A stretch of 64,000 nt of DNA from positions 47,680-111,679 of the forward strand of contig DATKRZ010000107.1 in NCBI GenBank assembly GCA_035531955.1, in the 5' to 3' direction. The notes beneath the pieces are model-generated. The model was not told the origin of the DNA, did not search any database, and was given only the letters and a program-made list of their open reading frames with translations. The position numbers were made by a program, and so were the translations under genes. This document shows positions 51,333 through 60,170 of this stretch, piece by piece. This stretch comes from Bog-756 sp035531955 (GTDB lineage: Bacteria; Actinomycetota; Acidimicrobiia; Acidimicrobiales; RAAP-2). Numbering within the stretch: the first letter of the stretch is position 1; every line of letters begins with the position of its first letter.

Positions 51333-51380
51333 ACAGAGTAAACCAGCCCACAGAGGCCCGTGGCCGTTCCCCGGGGCCGA

Positions 51381-51950
51381 TCAGCGACCGTGGACGAACT
51401 GCATGGCCTCCATGCGGGTGGCCGCATCGCTGCGGAACAGGCCCCTGACTGCGGAGGTGATGGTCGAGGTGCCCGACTTTTTCACCCCGCGCATCGACAT
51501 GCAAAGGTGTTCGGCGTCGACCACCACCAACACCCCCTTCGGGTCCAGTGCCTTCTCGATGGCGTCGGCGATCTCCGAGGTCATCCGCTCCTGCACCTGG
51601 AGCCGCCGGGCATAGCCGTCCACCATCCGGGCCAGCTTTGAGAGGCCGGTGATCCGCCCGTCGTCCCCGGGGATGTAGGCCACGTGGGCCCGCCCGATGA
51701 ACGGCACCAGGTGGTGCTCGCACAGGGAAGCGAAGGGGATGTCCCGCACCATCACCATCTCGTCGTGTTCGGCGGCGAAGGTCACCTCGAGGTGGTCGAC
51801 GGGGTTCTCACCGAACCCGGCGAAGAGCTCCTCGTACATCCGGGCCACACGGACAGGGGTCTTGACCAGGCCGTCGCGATTGGGATCCTCACCCACCGCG
51901 GTGAGCAGCTCCAAGACGGCCCGCTCGATCCGGGCGGTGTCGACGGTCAT
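51381..51950 (-). CDS. folE: GTP cyclohydrolase I
   Basis: A 189 aa enzyme opening folate synthesis from GTP. The zinc-binding residues are in LCEHHLVPFIGRAHVAY and AEHLCMSMRGVKK; the substrate segments GLSKLARMVDGYARRLQVQ, given here as GLSKLARMVDG and YARRLQVQERMT, are intact. The ATG is at 51950. tilS-hpt ends 15 bp upstream. In most actinobacteria ftsH stands between hpt and folE; here it does not. Confidence 0.96.
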   Translation of the reverse strand: MTVDTARIERAVLELLTAVGEDPNRDGLVKTPVRVARMYEELFAGFGENPVDHLEVTFAAEHDEMVMVRDIPFASLCEHHLVPFIGRAHVAYIPGDDGRITGLSKLARMVDGYARRLQVQERMTSEIADAIEKALDPKGVLVVVDAEHLCMSMRGVKKSGTSTITSAVRGLFRSDAATRMEAMQFVHGR

Positions 51951-51965
51951 TGTGGCATCACGGCC

Positions 51966-53534
51966 CTAGGGCGAGTCGCCTGCGTAGGCGTGGACGGCCC
52001 GGAGGTTCCGCAGGCGCTCGTTGACGTCAAGGCCATATCCCACCACGAATTCGGCCGGAATGTGAAACCCGACGTAGCGCAGATCGAGCTCGGTGCGCTG
52101 TTGTCCGTCCTTGACCAGCAGGGCGCACACCTCGAGGCTGGCCGGTCCCCGGGCCAGGAGGTAGCGCTGGAGGTAGCTGAGGGTGAGCCCGCTGTCGACG
52201 ATGTCCTCGACCACCAGCACGTGCCGGTCGGCCAGGTCGGCGTCGAGGTCCTTCACGATCCGGACCACTCCCGAGCTGCGGGTGGCGCTGCCGTAGGACG
52301 ACACCGCCATGAAGTCCACCTCGACGGGAAGTGAGACGGCCCGCGACAGGTCGCTCATGAACATGAAGGCGCCCTTCAGCACCCCGACCAACAGGGGAGG
52401 GCGCCCGGCGTAGTCGAGGGTGATCTGCGCACCGAGCTCGGCGATCCTGTCCTGGAGGTCGCCCTCGGAGACGATCACCCGTCCGACGTCAGGGCCGTCC
52501 CCGAGGCTCGGCCGGCTCCAGGGCGCCTCGTCCTCACCGGTGACCACGGCGAGACTGTACCGGAGCGGCGCGGCCATCCGGCCGGGCTGGGGCGTCACCG
52601 GGGTGGACGAGAGCCGGCCGTTGCTCCGGGCCACCCGCCCGGACCCGGGCACCTCCGCCGCCCGCCGCTCCTTTCGGGCCACCTCGAGCACACGATCCAC
52701 GGCGTCGAGCGGGGGCGGATGGGCACCACCGCCGGTGAGCCAGGTCCGGACGGCCCTCCGGGCCACCGGCGTCGGCGCCGCCGCCAGGGCGGCGGCATCG
52801 GCCGGGTCGACCAGTGAGGCCACCGCCTCGAGCACCTCGGCATCGCCGGCCAGCACGCCCGCCTGGCGGGCCAGGATCGGCACGACGTCGCGCCCCGCCA
52901 CCTCCGAGCACAACGGCAGCAGCCTGCGTCGGATCCGGTTGCGCAAGAAGCGGGGATCGTCGTTGGAGGGGTCGTGGACCGGGACCAGGCCCAGGTGTCG
53001 GCACAGGGCCGCCGTCTCCGTCCGCCGGAGATCGAGCAGGGGGTGGCCGGGGCCGGCCCGCATGGCGGCCAGCCCGCCGACCCCCGCGCCGCGCAGGAGG
53101 TTGGCCAGGACGGTTTCGGCCTGATCGTCGGCGGTGTGCCCGGTGGCCGCATCCGGGCCCAGCACCCGGCGCCGGGCGTCCCGGGCCCGGGCCTCGAGAT
53201 TGGGGCCGTCCACCAGTGCCACCCGCTCGGACCGGAACGAGGCGCCGAAGCGCCGGGCGGCTTCGGCCACCACCTCGGCCTCGGCGGCGGAACCGGGCCG
53301 CAGCCCGTGGTCCACGTGCACGGCGGTGACCCGGCAGCCCGAGGCCACCGCCAGCACCAGCAGGGCCAGCGAGTCGGCACCCCCGGAGACGCCGCAGACC
53401 AGGTCCGACCCGGCCCCGGGGAACGGGCAGCGCCCGATGAGCGCCGCGGTCTGCGGATCGACCCCGGTGATGTCCGGGCGCCGGGCCCGGGCGGGTGGGC
53501 GCTCAGCCCGAGAGCGCGGGCGAGGTCCCGACAC
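51966..53534 (-). CDS. tilS-hpt: fused tRNA(Ile)-lysidine synthase / hypoxanthine phosphoribosyltransferase
   Basis: One uninterrupted frame of 522 aa. Residues 40-290 are TilS: PP-loop CGVSGGADSLALLVL, HVDHGLRPGS, GHTADDQAETVLANLLRG and RFLRNRIRRRLLP; it modifies C34 of tRNA-Ile(CAU). Residues about 350-520 are HPRT: VLKGAFMFMSDLSRAV, VEVDFMAVSSYG and the PRPP loop VVEDIVDSGLTL, for purine salvage. A Ser/Pro-rich linker joins them. Such fusions are described in Listeria; elsewhere the genes are adjacent. An internal GTG at 52547 could give HPRT alone but lacks a ribosome site. The GTG start at 53534 lies inside the upstream gene's 3' end. Confidence 0.9.
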   Translation of the reverse strand: MSGPRPRSRAERPPARARRPDITGVDPQTAALIGRCPFPGAGSDLVCGVSGGADSLALLVLAVASGCRVTAVHVDHGLRPGSAAEAEVVAEAARRFGASFRSERVALVDGPNLEARARDARRRVLGPDAATGHTADDQAETVLANLLRGAGVGGLAAMRAGPGHPLLDLRRTETAALCRHLGLVPVHDPSNDDPRFLRNRIRRRLLPLCSEVAGRDVVPILARQAGVLAGDAEVLEAVASLVDPADAAALAAAPTPVARRAVRTWLTGGGAHPPPLDAVDRVLEVARKERRAAEVPGSGRVARSNGRLSSTPVTPQPGRMAAPLRYSLAVVTGEDEAPWSRPSLGDGPDVGRVIVSEGDLQDRIAELGAQITLDYAGRPPLLVGVLKGAFMFMSDLSRAVSLPVEVDFMAVSSYGSATRSSGVVRIVKDLDADLADRHVLVVEDIVDSGLTLSYLQRYLLARGPASLEVCALLVKDGQQRTELDLRYVGFHIPAEFVVGYGLDVNERLRNLRAVHAYAGDSP

Positions 53535-54630
53535 GCGAGATCCATTCCGAGGGGTTCCGGATCTCGATGAGCGACGGGAGCCACTCCGGCCCCCGCCAGA
53601 CCCGGTCGAGGAGCTCGGGCCCGCCCGAGTCCTCGACGGCGGCGATGAACCGTTCGCCCTCCTCGTACTGGCGCAGCTTGGCCTCGATGCCGATCAGCTG
53701 CTGGAGCAGGCGGGCCGGCCCCCGTGTCTGCTTGCGGCGCTGTCGCAGGACCTCGCTGAACCGGGCCGCGCTGGGGATGGCGGCGGCGCCCGCCCGGTCC
53801 ATGGTCACGTCCCCGTGGCCCTCCAACAGGCTCATCAGGGCCTGGATCCGGTGCAGGCCCTCGAGCTGCTCGGGCGTGGCCACGAGTCCGAGCGCACCGT
53901 TGTCCCGCAGGGGATTCCGCCCGGCCCGGATCTCGTCGGTCATCCGGCGCAGCGCCTCGGCGAAGCGGGAAGGATCCGGCTCGAGCGAGCCGATGCCCTC
54001 CTCGACCAGGGCCACGAAATAGTCCCGCATCCACGGGATGGCGGTGAACTGGCAGCGATGGGTGACCTCGTGGAGGGCCAGCCACAGGCGGAACTCGTGG
54101 GGCTCGAAGCCGTGGAGCTGCTCCAGCGCCACCACGTTCGGACCGACGAAGTACACCAGGTCCTGGTCCTCGACGGCCTCCTCGGTCAGGAGCAGGTCGT
54201 ACTGGCCGAGCACCCGGGTCGAGAGCCATCCGAGCACCAGGCCCATCTGGGTGCCGGTGGCCACCCTGCCGGCGGTGGCCAGCGGGCCGGCCAGGCGCTG
54301 GGTGATCGGGTTGGCGGGGACCATCCGGGCCGGGTCGAGCCGCTCGAGATGGGGACCCAGCAACCGCTGGAAGCTGGCGACATTGGCGTGCACCCAGCCG
54401 GCCCGGTCGGTGACCCGGGCCCGGGCCGCCCCGGAGGCCGAGCGGAGCCCGGTGGACGCTTCGACCAACTCTTCGGCCTGGGCGGTCAACTCCTCGAAGT
54501 CACGCTGCAGGAGGTCCGGCCGGTAGGGGGCGGGCCGTCGACTGCGGTTTCCCACCCAGCCGGCCACCCGTTCCGCCGTGTCCCATGCCACCGCTCCCTC
54601 GTCGCCCACGGGGCTCACCGACTCGGCCAC
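53503..54630 (-). CDS. zinc-dependent metalloprotease, DUF2342 family
   Basis: A 375 aa zincin-like protein. The HExxH motif is LALHEVTHRCQF near residue 195; conserved surroundings include HGFEPHEFRLWLALHE and the final EWLPSLIEI. Relatives are annotated as coenzyme F420 biosynthesis-associated or DUF2342 proteins (Rv3626c in M. tuberculosis, again beside tilS). The substrate is unknown. The start is uncertain: GTG 54630 or GTG 54617; upstream codons read low-complexity. It overlaps tilS-hpt by about 30 bp. Confidence 0.88.
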   Translation of the reverse strand: MAESVSPVGDEGAVAWDTAERVAGWVGNRSRRPAPYRPDLLQRDFEELTAQAEELVEASTGLRSASGAARARVTDRAGWVHANVASFQRLLGPHLERLDPARMVPANPITQRLAGPLATAGRVATGTQMGLVLGWLSTRVLGQYDLLLTEEAVEDQDLVYFVGPNVVALEQLHGFEPHEFRLWLALHEVTHRCQFTAIPWMRDYFVALVEEGIGSLEPDPSRFAEALRRMTDEIRAGRNPLRDNGALGLVATPEQLEGLHRIQALMSLLEGHGDVTMDRAGAAAIPSAARFSEVLRQRRKQTRGPARLLQQLIGIEAKLRQYEEGERFIAAVEDSGGPELLDRVWRGPEWLPSLIEIRNPSEWISRVGTSPALSG

Positions 54631-54729
54631 GGTGACCAGTGTAGGGAACCGGGTCGGGCGGCGGTGATCGCCGGGTGCCGTCGACCCGCCGCCCCGCGGA
54701 AGCACCCGCCCCGCCGCCCCGGCACCGGC

Positions 54730-55044
54730 TCAGTTGCTCTGGCGGCTGTGCTCGTCGCGGAGGGCCTCGGCCACCCGCAGGATGAGGGAGTCCGGCACGT
54801 GGTCCCTGCAGCGGTTGGCGATGACCCTGCGAAGCTCCGACTCGAACCCGTAGGCCCCGACACAGGGCCCGCACATGTCGAGGTGGCGGCTGATCTCCAC
54901 CCGCCGCTGCTCGGTCAGCTCGCCGTCGAGGTAGAAGTACAGTCGCTCGATGGTCTCGTCGCAGCCGACGAAGCCGGCGGCCGGCTCGCCCGACGGGGTC
55001 GATGGCACTGCCCGGTTCTCCGGCTCTTCGTGCTCTCCCACCAC
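54730..55044 (-). CDS. zinc-binding (RsrA/RshA-type) anti-sigma factor
   Basis: A 104 aa ZAS-family anti-sigma factor. The motif HLDMCGPC (Hx3Cx2C) with an upstream Cys/Glu region (CDETIERLYFYLDGEL) is the redox-sensing zinc site; oxidation would release the sigma factor. The GTG at 55044 follows AGGGAG and lies 11 bp after the sigma gene stop. The frame is open far upstream, but that part is antisense to sigma. Its pairing with a SigR/SigH-like factor argues for a thiol-oxidative-stress switch. Confidence 0.92.
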   Translation of the reverse strand: MVGEHEEPENRAVPSTPSGEPAAGFVGCDETIERLYFYLDGELTEQRRVEISRHLDMCGPCVGAYGFESELRRVIANRCRDHVPDSLILRVAEALRDEHSRQSN

Positions 55045-55055
55045 TGGCGCTCTCC

Positions 55056-55634
55056 CTACCTGCCTTCGTCGGTCGCCCCGACGAGGCCCCGCGTCCTTCC
55101 ACGATCGACCAACGCCTTCTGCAACGCTTTTCTTCCGCGGTGGATCCGGCTCATGACCGTTCCGATGGGCACCTCGGTGATCTCGGCGATCTCCTTGTAC
55201 GAGAACCCTTCGACGTCGGCGAGGAGCACGGCCATCCGGAACGTCTCGGGCAGGGCCTCGATGGCCTCCTTGACGTCGGTGTCGGTGAACCGCTCGAGGG
55301 CCTCGTCCTCGGCGCTGCGACCGAGGCCGGAGGCGTGGTCGGCGGCCAGGTGGCGGTAGAGGTAGAGGTCCTCGACGTCCTCGACGTCGGCGATCTCGGG
55401 CCGGCGCTTCTTGGCCCGGTAGGTGTTGATGTAGGTGTTGGTGAGGATGCGGTACAGCCACGCCTTGAGATTGGTCCCCGCCTCGAAGCTGGCGAAGGCC
55501 CGATAGGCCTTCAGGTACGTCTCCTGCACCAGGTCCTCGGCGTCGGCGGGGTTGCGGGTCATCCGCAGTGCCGCGGTGTAGAGGGCCGGCATGTGCTCCA
55601 TCGCCTGGTCGGAGAACGCCGCCTGATCGGCCAT
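55056..55634 (-). CDS. ECF RNA polymerase sigma factor, SigR/SigH type
   Basis: A 192 aa ECF sigma factor. Region 2 reads ALRMTRNPADAEDLVQETYLKAYRAF with AWLYRILTNTYINTYR; region 4 has LPETFRMAVLLADVEGFSYKEIAEI and IPIGTVMSRIHRGRKAL-like IGTVMSRIHRGRKAL. The wording is that of Streptomyces SigR and mycobacterial SigH, which turn on thioredoxin and other thiol genes. AGGGTGG precedes ATG 55634. An anti-sigma gene follows directly. Confidence 0.95.
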   Translation of the reverse strand: MADQAAFSDQAMEHMPALYTAALRMTRNPADAEDLVQETYLKAYRAFASFEAGTNLKAWLYRILTNTYINTYRAKKRRPEIADVEDVEDLYLYRHLAADHASGLGRSAEDEALERFTDTDVKEAIEALPETFRMAVLLADVEGFSYKEIAEITEVPIGTVMSRIHRGRKALQKALVDRGRTRGLVGATDEGR

Positions 55635-55806
55635 GGGGCCACCCTACACACCCGGTGGGCATCCATCGCCCACGGGGTTGACGGCGGGCGGCGCCCTTGC
55701 CGGGATCCCCGGGTCGTCGAAGGGGAGCTGGGATGCTTGGTCCGGCCGCTTCGCCGACGATCCCCGGGGGCACGATGGATCCAGTGATTGACCGCACGCC
55801 GCCTCG
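55635..55806. other. upstream region of the sigma factor gene
   Basis: 170 bp with the sigma factor promoter expected on the minus strand. I could not identify an unambiguous autoregulatory GGGAAT-GTT type promoter. No gene is seen. Confidence 0.3.
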
Positions 55807-56259
55807 ATGACGGCCCGCAAGCGCGACCGTCGGCAGGACTCCGGTCGGCTCCGACCGCGTCGACCGTGCGCGCCCATCGGGGACGCGACCGGCACCGGGT
55901 GCGACGAGGGCACCGGGTGCGACGAGGGCACCGGGCGGGGCCCGCGTCCCGAGGACCGCACGGTCGTCATCAGCAGGCAGTCGGTGCGGGGGGAGCGGAG
56001 GTCCGTCATCGTCAGGCCGGACGGCTCGACCTTCGCGGTGACGGTCCCGGCCACGGGGATGGACGATCGCACCGAAGGTGCGCGGTGGGCGCACGGATGG
56101 ATCTCGGACGAGGGTCCGCCGCGCCCTCCTTCGAGGCTCCGGCTTCTCCACCGGGCCGTCGTGCTCGAGCTTTCCGGGGAGTCCCGGTCCGGCCCCCACC
56201 CGGTCGGAACCCAGTGCCGGGGCGGGTCACGGCACCGGCTCCGCCACCAGTCCTCATAG
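55807..56259 (+). CDS. hypothetical orphan protein
   Basis: A 150 aa frame with strong G/C at third codon positions, which favours real coding. It is Arg-rich at both ends with a more ordered middle (RTVVISRQSVRGERRSVIVR and PDGSTFAVTVPATGM). An 18-bp near-perfect tandem repeat (55897-55941) encodes GTGCDE twice and a partial third copy. There is no signal peptide and no ribosome site before the ATG. I recognise no family; the antisense frame is also open, so this call is tentative. Confidence 0.35.
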   Translation: MTARKRDRRQDSGRLRPRRPCAPIGDATGTGCDEGTGCDEGTGRGPRPEDRTVVISRQSVRGERRSVIVRPDGSTFAVTVPATGMDDRTEGARWAHGWISDEGPPRPPSRLRLLHRAVVLELSGESRSGPHPVGTQCRGGSRHRLRHQSS

Positions 56260-56393
56260 GGACCCCGCTTGCCCGGTGCCGACGCCCGGGTTCGTGCGAC
56301 CGGCGGACCGTGGAGGCGGGTGACCGGGGCGGGGCGGGCTCCCGGCCGCAGTGTTAGCTTCCTGCCCGGAGTGTGAGAAGGGGGGACGGCGAC

Positions 56394-57830
56394 ATGCGAC
56401 GTTGGCGCAACGGGTCGAGGCGGGCGCTGATGGGAGTGGCGGCCGCCGCGGCGGTGGCGCTGGCTTCGGGCCTCGTGCCGCTGCCGACGGCGTCGGCCTC
56501 CCAGGCCCCGTCGACGCCGATGGCGGTCACCTGGATGCCGGGGTTCGCGGCTCCGGGTACGCCGGCCCGGTACGACAAGGTCGGCGTGCTCAAGGTCGGG
56601 CCGGACGACGCCAGGAACGTCCTGGTCCTCGAGCCCGGGACCTCGGCCGGGAGTGCGTACTTCGTTCCCCTGGCCAAGTGGATCGTGGCCCGGGCCCCCG
56701 GCTGGCAGGTGTGGTCGGTCGAGCGGCGGGAGAACCTCCTCGAGGACCAGTCCGAGCTGAACCTGTTCAAGGCGGGGAAGGCCAGTTCCACCCGGCTGTT
56801 CGACTACTACCTCGGGTACCTCACGGATCCGAGCGTCCAGCACCACTTCCAGTCCATCCCCGACACCACGGTCGCCTTCGCCAAGCAGTGGGGCATGAAC
56901 GTGGCCGTCCAGGACCTGCACCAGGTCATCGGGTCCGCCAAGAAGCTCGGCGGCAAGGTGGTGCTCGGCGGCCACTCCCTCGGCGGCTCGGTGGTCACCG
57001 CCTACGCCACCTGGGACTTCAACGGCCACGCCGGGGCGGACGGCCTGGCCGGACTGGTCTACATCGACGGCGGCAGCGACCCGACCGCCGTCAGCTCGGC
57101 GCAAGCGACCCAGCAGCTGCAGACGCTCGACGCCAGCGGCGCCTCCCCGTGGCTCTCCTTCGGGGGGATCGGCGCGCCCTACGCCGGCTTGTTCATCGCC
57201 TCGGGGTCGGCGGCGGCGCTGCTCGACCCCGACGCACCCTCGCTGGGGCAGACATCGGGCCTGCTCCCTGCGCCGATTGTTCCCCCGGTCCGCGCCAGCA
57301 ATCTCGGCCAGTTCGGCTATGCGCTCAATGTCGGGACCTCGCCGTCGAACCTGGCCGCCGCGCAGGCCCACCTCGGCGCGGGCCTGGCGGCGGGCGGCCC
57401 GGTGCACGGTTGGGACGGGGCCGGCGCCCTGACCCCGATCCGGCGATTCGCCGCCATGTTCTCGGGGGCGGGAATCCGCAGCGCCGACGGGAGCGAGTGG
57501 TACTTCCCGCAGCGCCTGACCGATGACACCGGCGCGGTCGCCAACGGCAACCCCAATCCGGCCCAGAGCGTGCTCGGCGTCGATGCGACCATGGGCCACG
57601 AGCTCCCGGTCGACCTGCGCATCTACGCCTTCGGGGCCCAGCTCGGTGGACAGTCGGTCCTCGACACGGCCAAGCTCCTGGCCGCACAGTCCCACATCCC
57701 GAAGGGCAACCTGACCCTGGTCGACCGCCAGGCCACCTATGCCCACAACGACCCGGCGGGCGCCTACCCCGACAACGCCTTCTTCGACCACCTGGTGCCG
57801 TTCCTGGACGGGATCGGCGCACACTCCTAG
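56394..57830 (+). CDS. secreted alpha/beta-hydrolase
   Basis: A 478 aa exported protein. The ATG at 56394 follows AAGGGGGGAC. Residues 1-36 are a twin-arginine-like or Sec signal (MRRWRNGSRRALMGVAAAAA, cleavage near SASQ). The hydrolase core has LEPGTSAGSAYF, the nucleophile elbow GGHSLGGSVVT near 196-205, YIDGGSDP and a likely catalytic histidine in NAFFDHLVPFLDG at the end. The substrate is unknown. The next gene starts 3 bp after its stop, so two exported hydrolases form one operon. Confidence 0.88.
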   Translation: MRRWRNGSRRALMGVAAAAAVALASGLVPLPTASASQAPSTPMAVTWMPGFAAPGTPARYDKVGVLKVGPDDARNVLVLEPGTSAGSAYFVPLAKWIVARAPGWQVWSVERRENLLEDQSELNLFKAGKASSTRLFDYYLGYLTDPSVQHHFQSIPDTTVAFAKQWGMNVAVQDLHQVIGSAKKLGGKVVLGGHSLGGSVVTAYATWDFNGHAGADGLAGLVYIDGGSDPTAVSSAQATQQLQTLDASGASPWLSFGGIGAPYAGLFIASGSAAALLDPDAPSLGQTSGLLPAPIVPPVRASNLGQFGYALNVGTSPSNLAAAQAHLGAGLAAGGPVHGWDGAGALTPIRRFAAMFSGAGIRSADGSEWYFPQRLTDDTGAVANGNPNPAQSVLGVDATMGHELPVDLRIYAFGAQLGGQSVLDTAKLLAAQSHIPKGNLTLVDRQATYAHNDPAGAYPDNAFFDHLVPFLDGIGAHS

Positions 57831-57833
57831 GCC

Positions 57834-59213
57834 GTGGCGGGCCGTCGGGTGAGCCCCGGACCGGTGTTGCCCCCGCGACCGGCACTCCTGCGGGCCGGGC
57901 CCGGCGTGCGATGGAACCCGATCCTCGCCGTCGTGTGGAACGTCTCGGTCCTGGCCGTGTGCCTGGCCGTGTGCCTGGCCGCTGCCGGCTGCGGTCCCGC
58001 GGCGGTCGTGGGAGGCCACACTCCGGGGGGGGTCCAGACCGTGTCGGCCTCGGCCACCGCCCAGGGGCCCACGCCGTTCTACACCCCACCGGACCCCCTG
58101 GCACCGGCACCTCCGGGGACGCTGATCCGCGACCAGGTCGTCCAGGGGGCCGGGGGGATCCCGAGCGACGCCACCCTGTGGCGAATCCTCTATCACTCCC
58201 GCACGATCACCGGGGCCGACGTCGCCGTCTCGGGCTACGTGGCCGTGCCGCCCACCGCGGCGCCGGCCGGGGGCTATCCGATCCTGGCATGGGCGCACGG
58301 GACCACCGGAGCGGCGACCCAGTGTGCCCCCTCCCTGTTCAACGGTCTGGAGGGCGAAGGCCCGTACCCGCTTCCGGACATCGGGAGCTACCTGAAGGCG
58401 GGATGGCTGGTCGCCGCCACCGACTACCAGGGCCTGGGCACGCCGGGGAGCATCCACCCCTACCTGGTGGGGGCCAGCGAAGGGTACGGGGTCCTGGATG
58501 CGGCCGTCGCCGCCCGCCAGCTGCCCCACCTCGACGTCAGCGCCACCACCGTCATCTACGGACACTCGCAGGGCGGCCACGCCGCCCTGTTCGCCGGGGA
58601 GCTGGCGCCGTCCTATGCCCCGTCCCTGCACGTCATCGGCGTGGTCGCCGCCGCCCCGGCCACCGGGCTGTCCACCATCGTGTCGGCCATCGGGATCATC
58701 GACGCCCCCGACGACCTGGCCTACTTCACCCTCATCGGGTGGACGTGGTCGGAGACCTACCCGGATCTCCCCCCTTCCGACATCTTCACCGCGTCCGGTG
58801 CCCTCCTGGCGGAGCGCACGGTGACCAGGTTCTGCGACAACGGCCTGGTGGCCGCGTTGGCCGGCAACGCGTCACGGCACGAGTTCCAGCCGGACGCCTC
58901 CACCAATCCTTCGGTCCTCGCCCACGCCCGGCTCAACGACCCCGGCCGGGTGAGGACGGTGCCGCCCATGCTCATCGTCCAGGGCACCGGCGACAACCAG
59001 GTGCCGGCCGTCCTGACCGACCTGTTCGTCACGGGCGTCGCCTGCCCGCTGGGCGATGTGGTCGACTACGTCCACTATCCGGGGGCCGGCCACGACCAGG
59101 TCACCTTCGAGGCGGTGCCGCGGATCGTCGCGTGGGCCGCCGAGCGTCTGGCCGGCCACCAGGCGGCGCCGACGACCTGCGGCCGGCCAGGTGACACCGT
59201 CACCAATCACTGA
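57834..59213 (+). CDS. secretory lipase-type lipoprotein
   Basis: A 459 aa exported hydrolase of the secretory lipase (LIP) family. A hydrophobic leader ends in a lipobox-like LAAAGC near residue 52, so it is probably a lipoprotein. Within the leader a 12-bp duplication encodes VCLA twice. The hydrolase domain has AWAHGTTGAATQC, ATDYQGLGTPG, nucleophile elbow YGHSQGGHAA near 245, and the C-terminal QGTGDNQVP and GAGHDQVTF with the catalytic Asp and His. The GTG start at 57834 is 3 bp after the previous stop; later starts are possible. Confidence 0.88.
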   Translation: MAGRRVSPGPVLPPRPALLRAGPGVRWNPILAVVWNVSVLAVCLAVCLAAAGCGPAAVVGGHTPGGVQTVSASATAQGPTPFYTPPDPLAPAPPGTLIRDQVVQGAGGIPSDATLWRILYHSRTITGADVAVSGYVAVPPTAAPAGGYPILAWAHGTTGAATQCAPSLFNGLEGEGPYPLPDIGSYLKAGWLVAATDYQGLGTPGSIHPYLVGASEGYGVLDAAVAARQLPHLDVSATTVIYGHSQGGHAALFAGELAPSYAPSLHVIGVVAAAPATGLSTIVSAIGIIDAPDDLAYFTLIGWTWSETYPDLPPSDIFTASGALLAERTVTRFCDNGLVAALAGNASRHEFQPDASTNPSVLAHARLNDPGRVRTVPPMLIVQGTGDNQVPAVLTDLFVTGVACPLGDVVDYVHYPGAGHDQVTFEAVPRIVAWAAERLAGHQAAPTTCGRPGDTVTNH

Positions 59214-59349
59214 ACAACTGGTGTCGCCCGAGCGGAGCGTCCCCGTCCCAGCTCGACGAACAGAGCGGAGGCGGGCGTTTCGGGATCAGGTTGTCTGATG
59301 GGCTCCACTGTTCCCCGGCCGGGATTATCAGATACGATATGGTTGATCC
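59214..59349. other. A+T-richer leader before the nucleotidyltransferase gene
   Basis: The last 30 bp (ATTATCAGATACGATATGG and following) are clearly A+T-richer than the surroundings and probably hold the promoter of the AbiEii-like pair. No exact -35/-10 spacing could be fixed. Confidence 0.35.
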
Positions 59350-60168
59350 ATGAACGCAGCGAAGGACCGCCGATCCGAAGGGCAACCGGCCGGCGGCCGA
59401 TTCGCCCGCAGGCTCGACCCAAAAACCGAGGCGCCGCCTGGCGGTGAGAGCGAACTGGCATCCGAACCTGCTCCAGGCGCCAATGGCGCCCCGCGCCCAT
59501 TGCTGGACCACCTGTACGAGTCGGCGGCGAGCCTTCAGGAGGTGGTCCCCGACGCGACCCTGGTCGGCGGATCGGCCGCCGCCTTTTACGCCGGCCACCG
59601 GGACTCGTTCGACCACGACCGCGTGTTGGCAGACCTCGCCGACCACTTCGACATGGTGTTGGAGGCCATCGAATCCCAGGACGGTTGGGTCACCAACCGG
59701 GTAGTCCCGAACAGACTCATCCTGGGTGAGCTCGGCGACATCGAGGCCGGGGTGAGGCAGCTCATCCGCAAGGTGCCCCTCGAAGTGGCCCGCTATCAGC
59801 TTCCGTCAGGCAGGATCCTGCAGGTGCCGACGGCTGAGGAGACCCTTCGCATCAAGGGCTACCTGATCGTCGCCCGCAACCAGACCCGTGACTACCTCGA
59901 TGTTGCTGCCCTGTCTGAGTGGATGTCGCTCGATCGTGCTGCCGCCACGCTCGCCTCCATCGACGCCTATTACGGCGATCAACGCAACGACGGCGTCGGA
60001 GTAGCCAGTCAGCTCGTTCGCCAGCTGGCCGATCCCCGCCCCAAGGACTCCAGGACCACCAAGCGGCTCACGGACTACAAGCGGCTCGACCGCCGTTGGC
60101 AGGACTGGAACCAGGTTCGTGCCGTGTGCGCAGCGATAGCGCTGGCCATGGTCGCAGAGAAGGCCTGA
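59350..60168 (+). CDS. AbiEii/AbiGii-like nucleotidyltransferase (toxin-type)
   Basis: A 272 aa protein of the nucleotidyltransferase fold. The signature LVGGSAAAFYAGHRDSFDHD contains the GG(S)...DhD pattern of AbiEii/MenT-type enzymes, near residues 75-95, followed by VRQLIRKVPLEVARY and IKGYLIVARNQTRDYLDVAA, as in that family. The first 55 residues are a charged, probably disordered leader. Members act as toxins of toxin-antitoxin or abortive-infection systems by nucleotidylating tRNA or other targets. An HTH-domain gene follows after 2 bp and would be the antitoxin; usually the antitoxin comes first. Confidence 0.75.
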   Translation: MNAAKDRRSEGQPAGGRFARRLDPKTEAPPGGESELASEPAPGANGAPRPLLDHLYESAASLQEVVPDATLVGGSAAAFYAGHRDSFDHDRVLADLADHFDMVLEAIESQDGWVTNRVVPNRLILGELGDIEAGVRQLIRKVPLEVARYQLPSGRILQVPTAEETLRIKGYLIVARNQTRDYLDVAALSEWMSLDRAAATLASIDAYYGDQRNDGVGVASQLVRQLADPRPKDSRTTKRLTDYKRLDRRWQDWNQVRAVCAAIALAMVAEKA

Positions 60169-60170
60169 CC

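Noticed and set aside
55644..58631. A 995-codon open frame on the minus strand
   Set aside because: It runs antisense through two well-supported secreted hydrolase genes and reads as Arg/Gly/Pro-rich text without family motifs; it is a GC-rich mirror frame.
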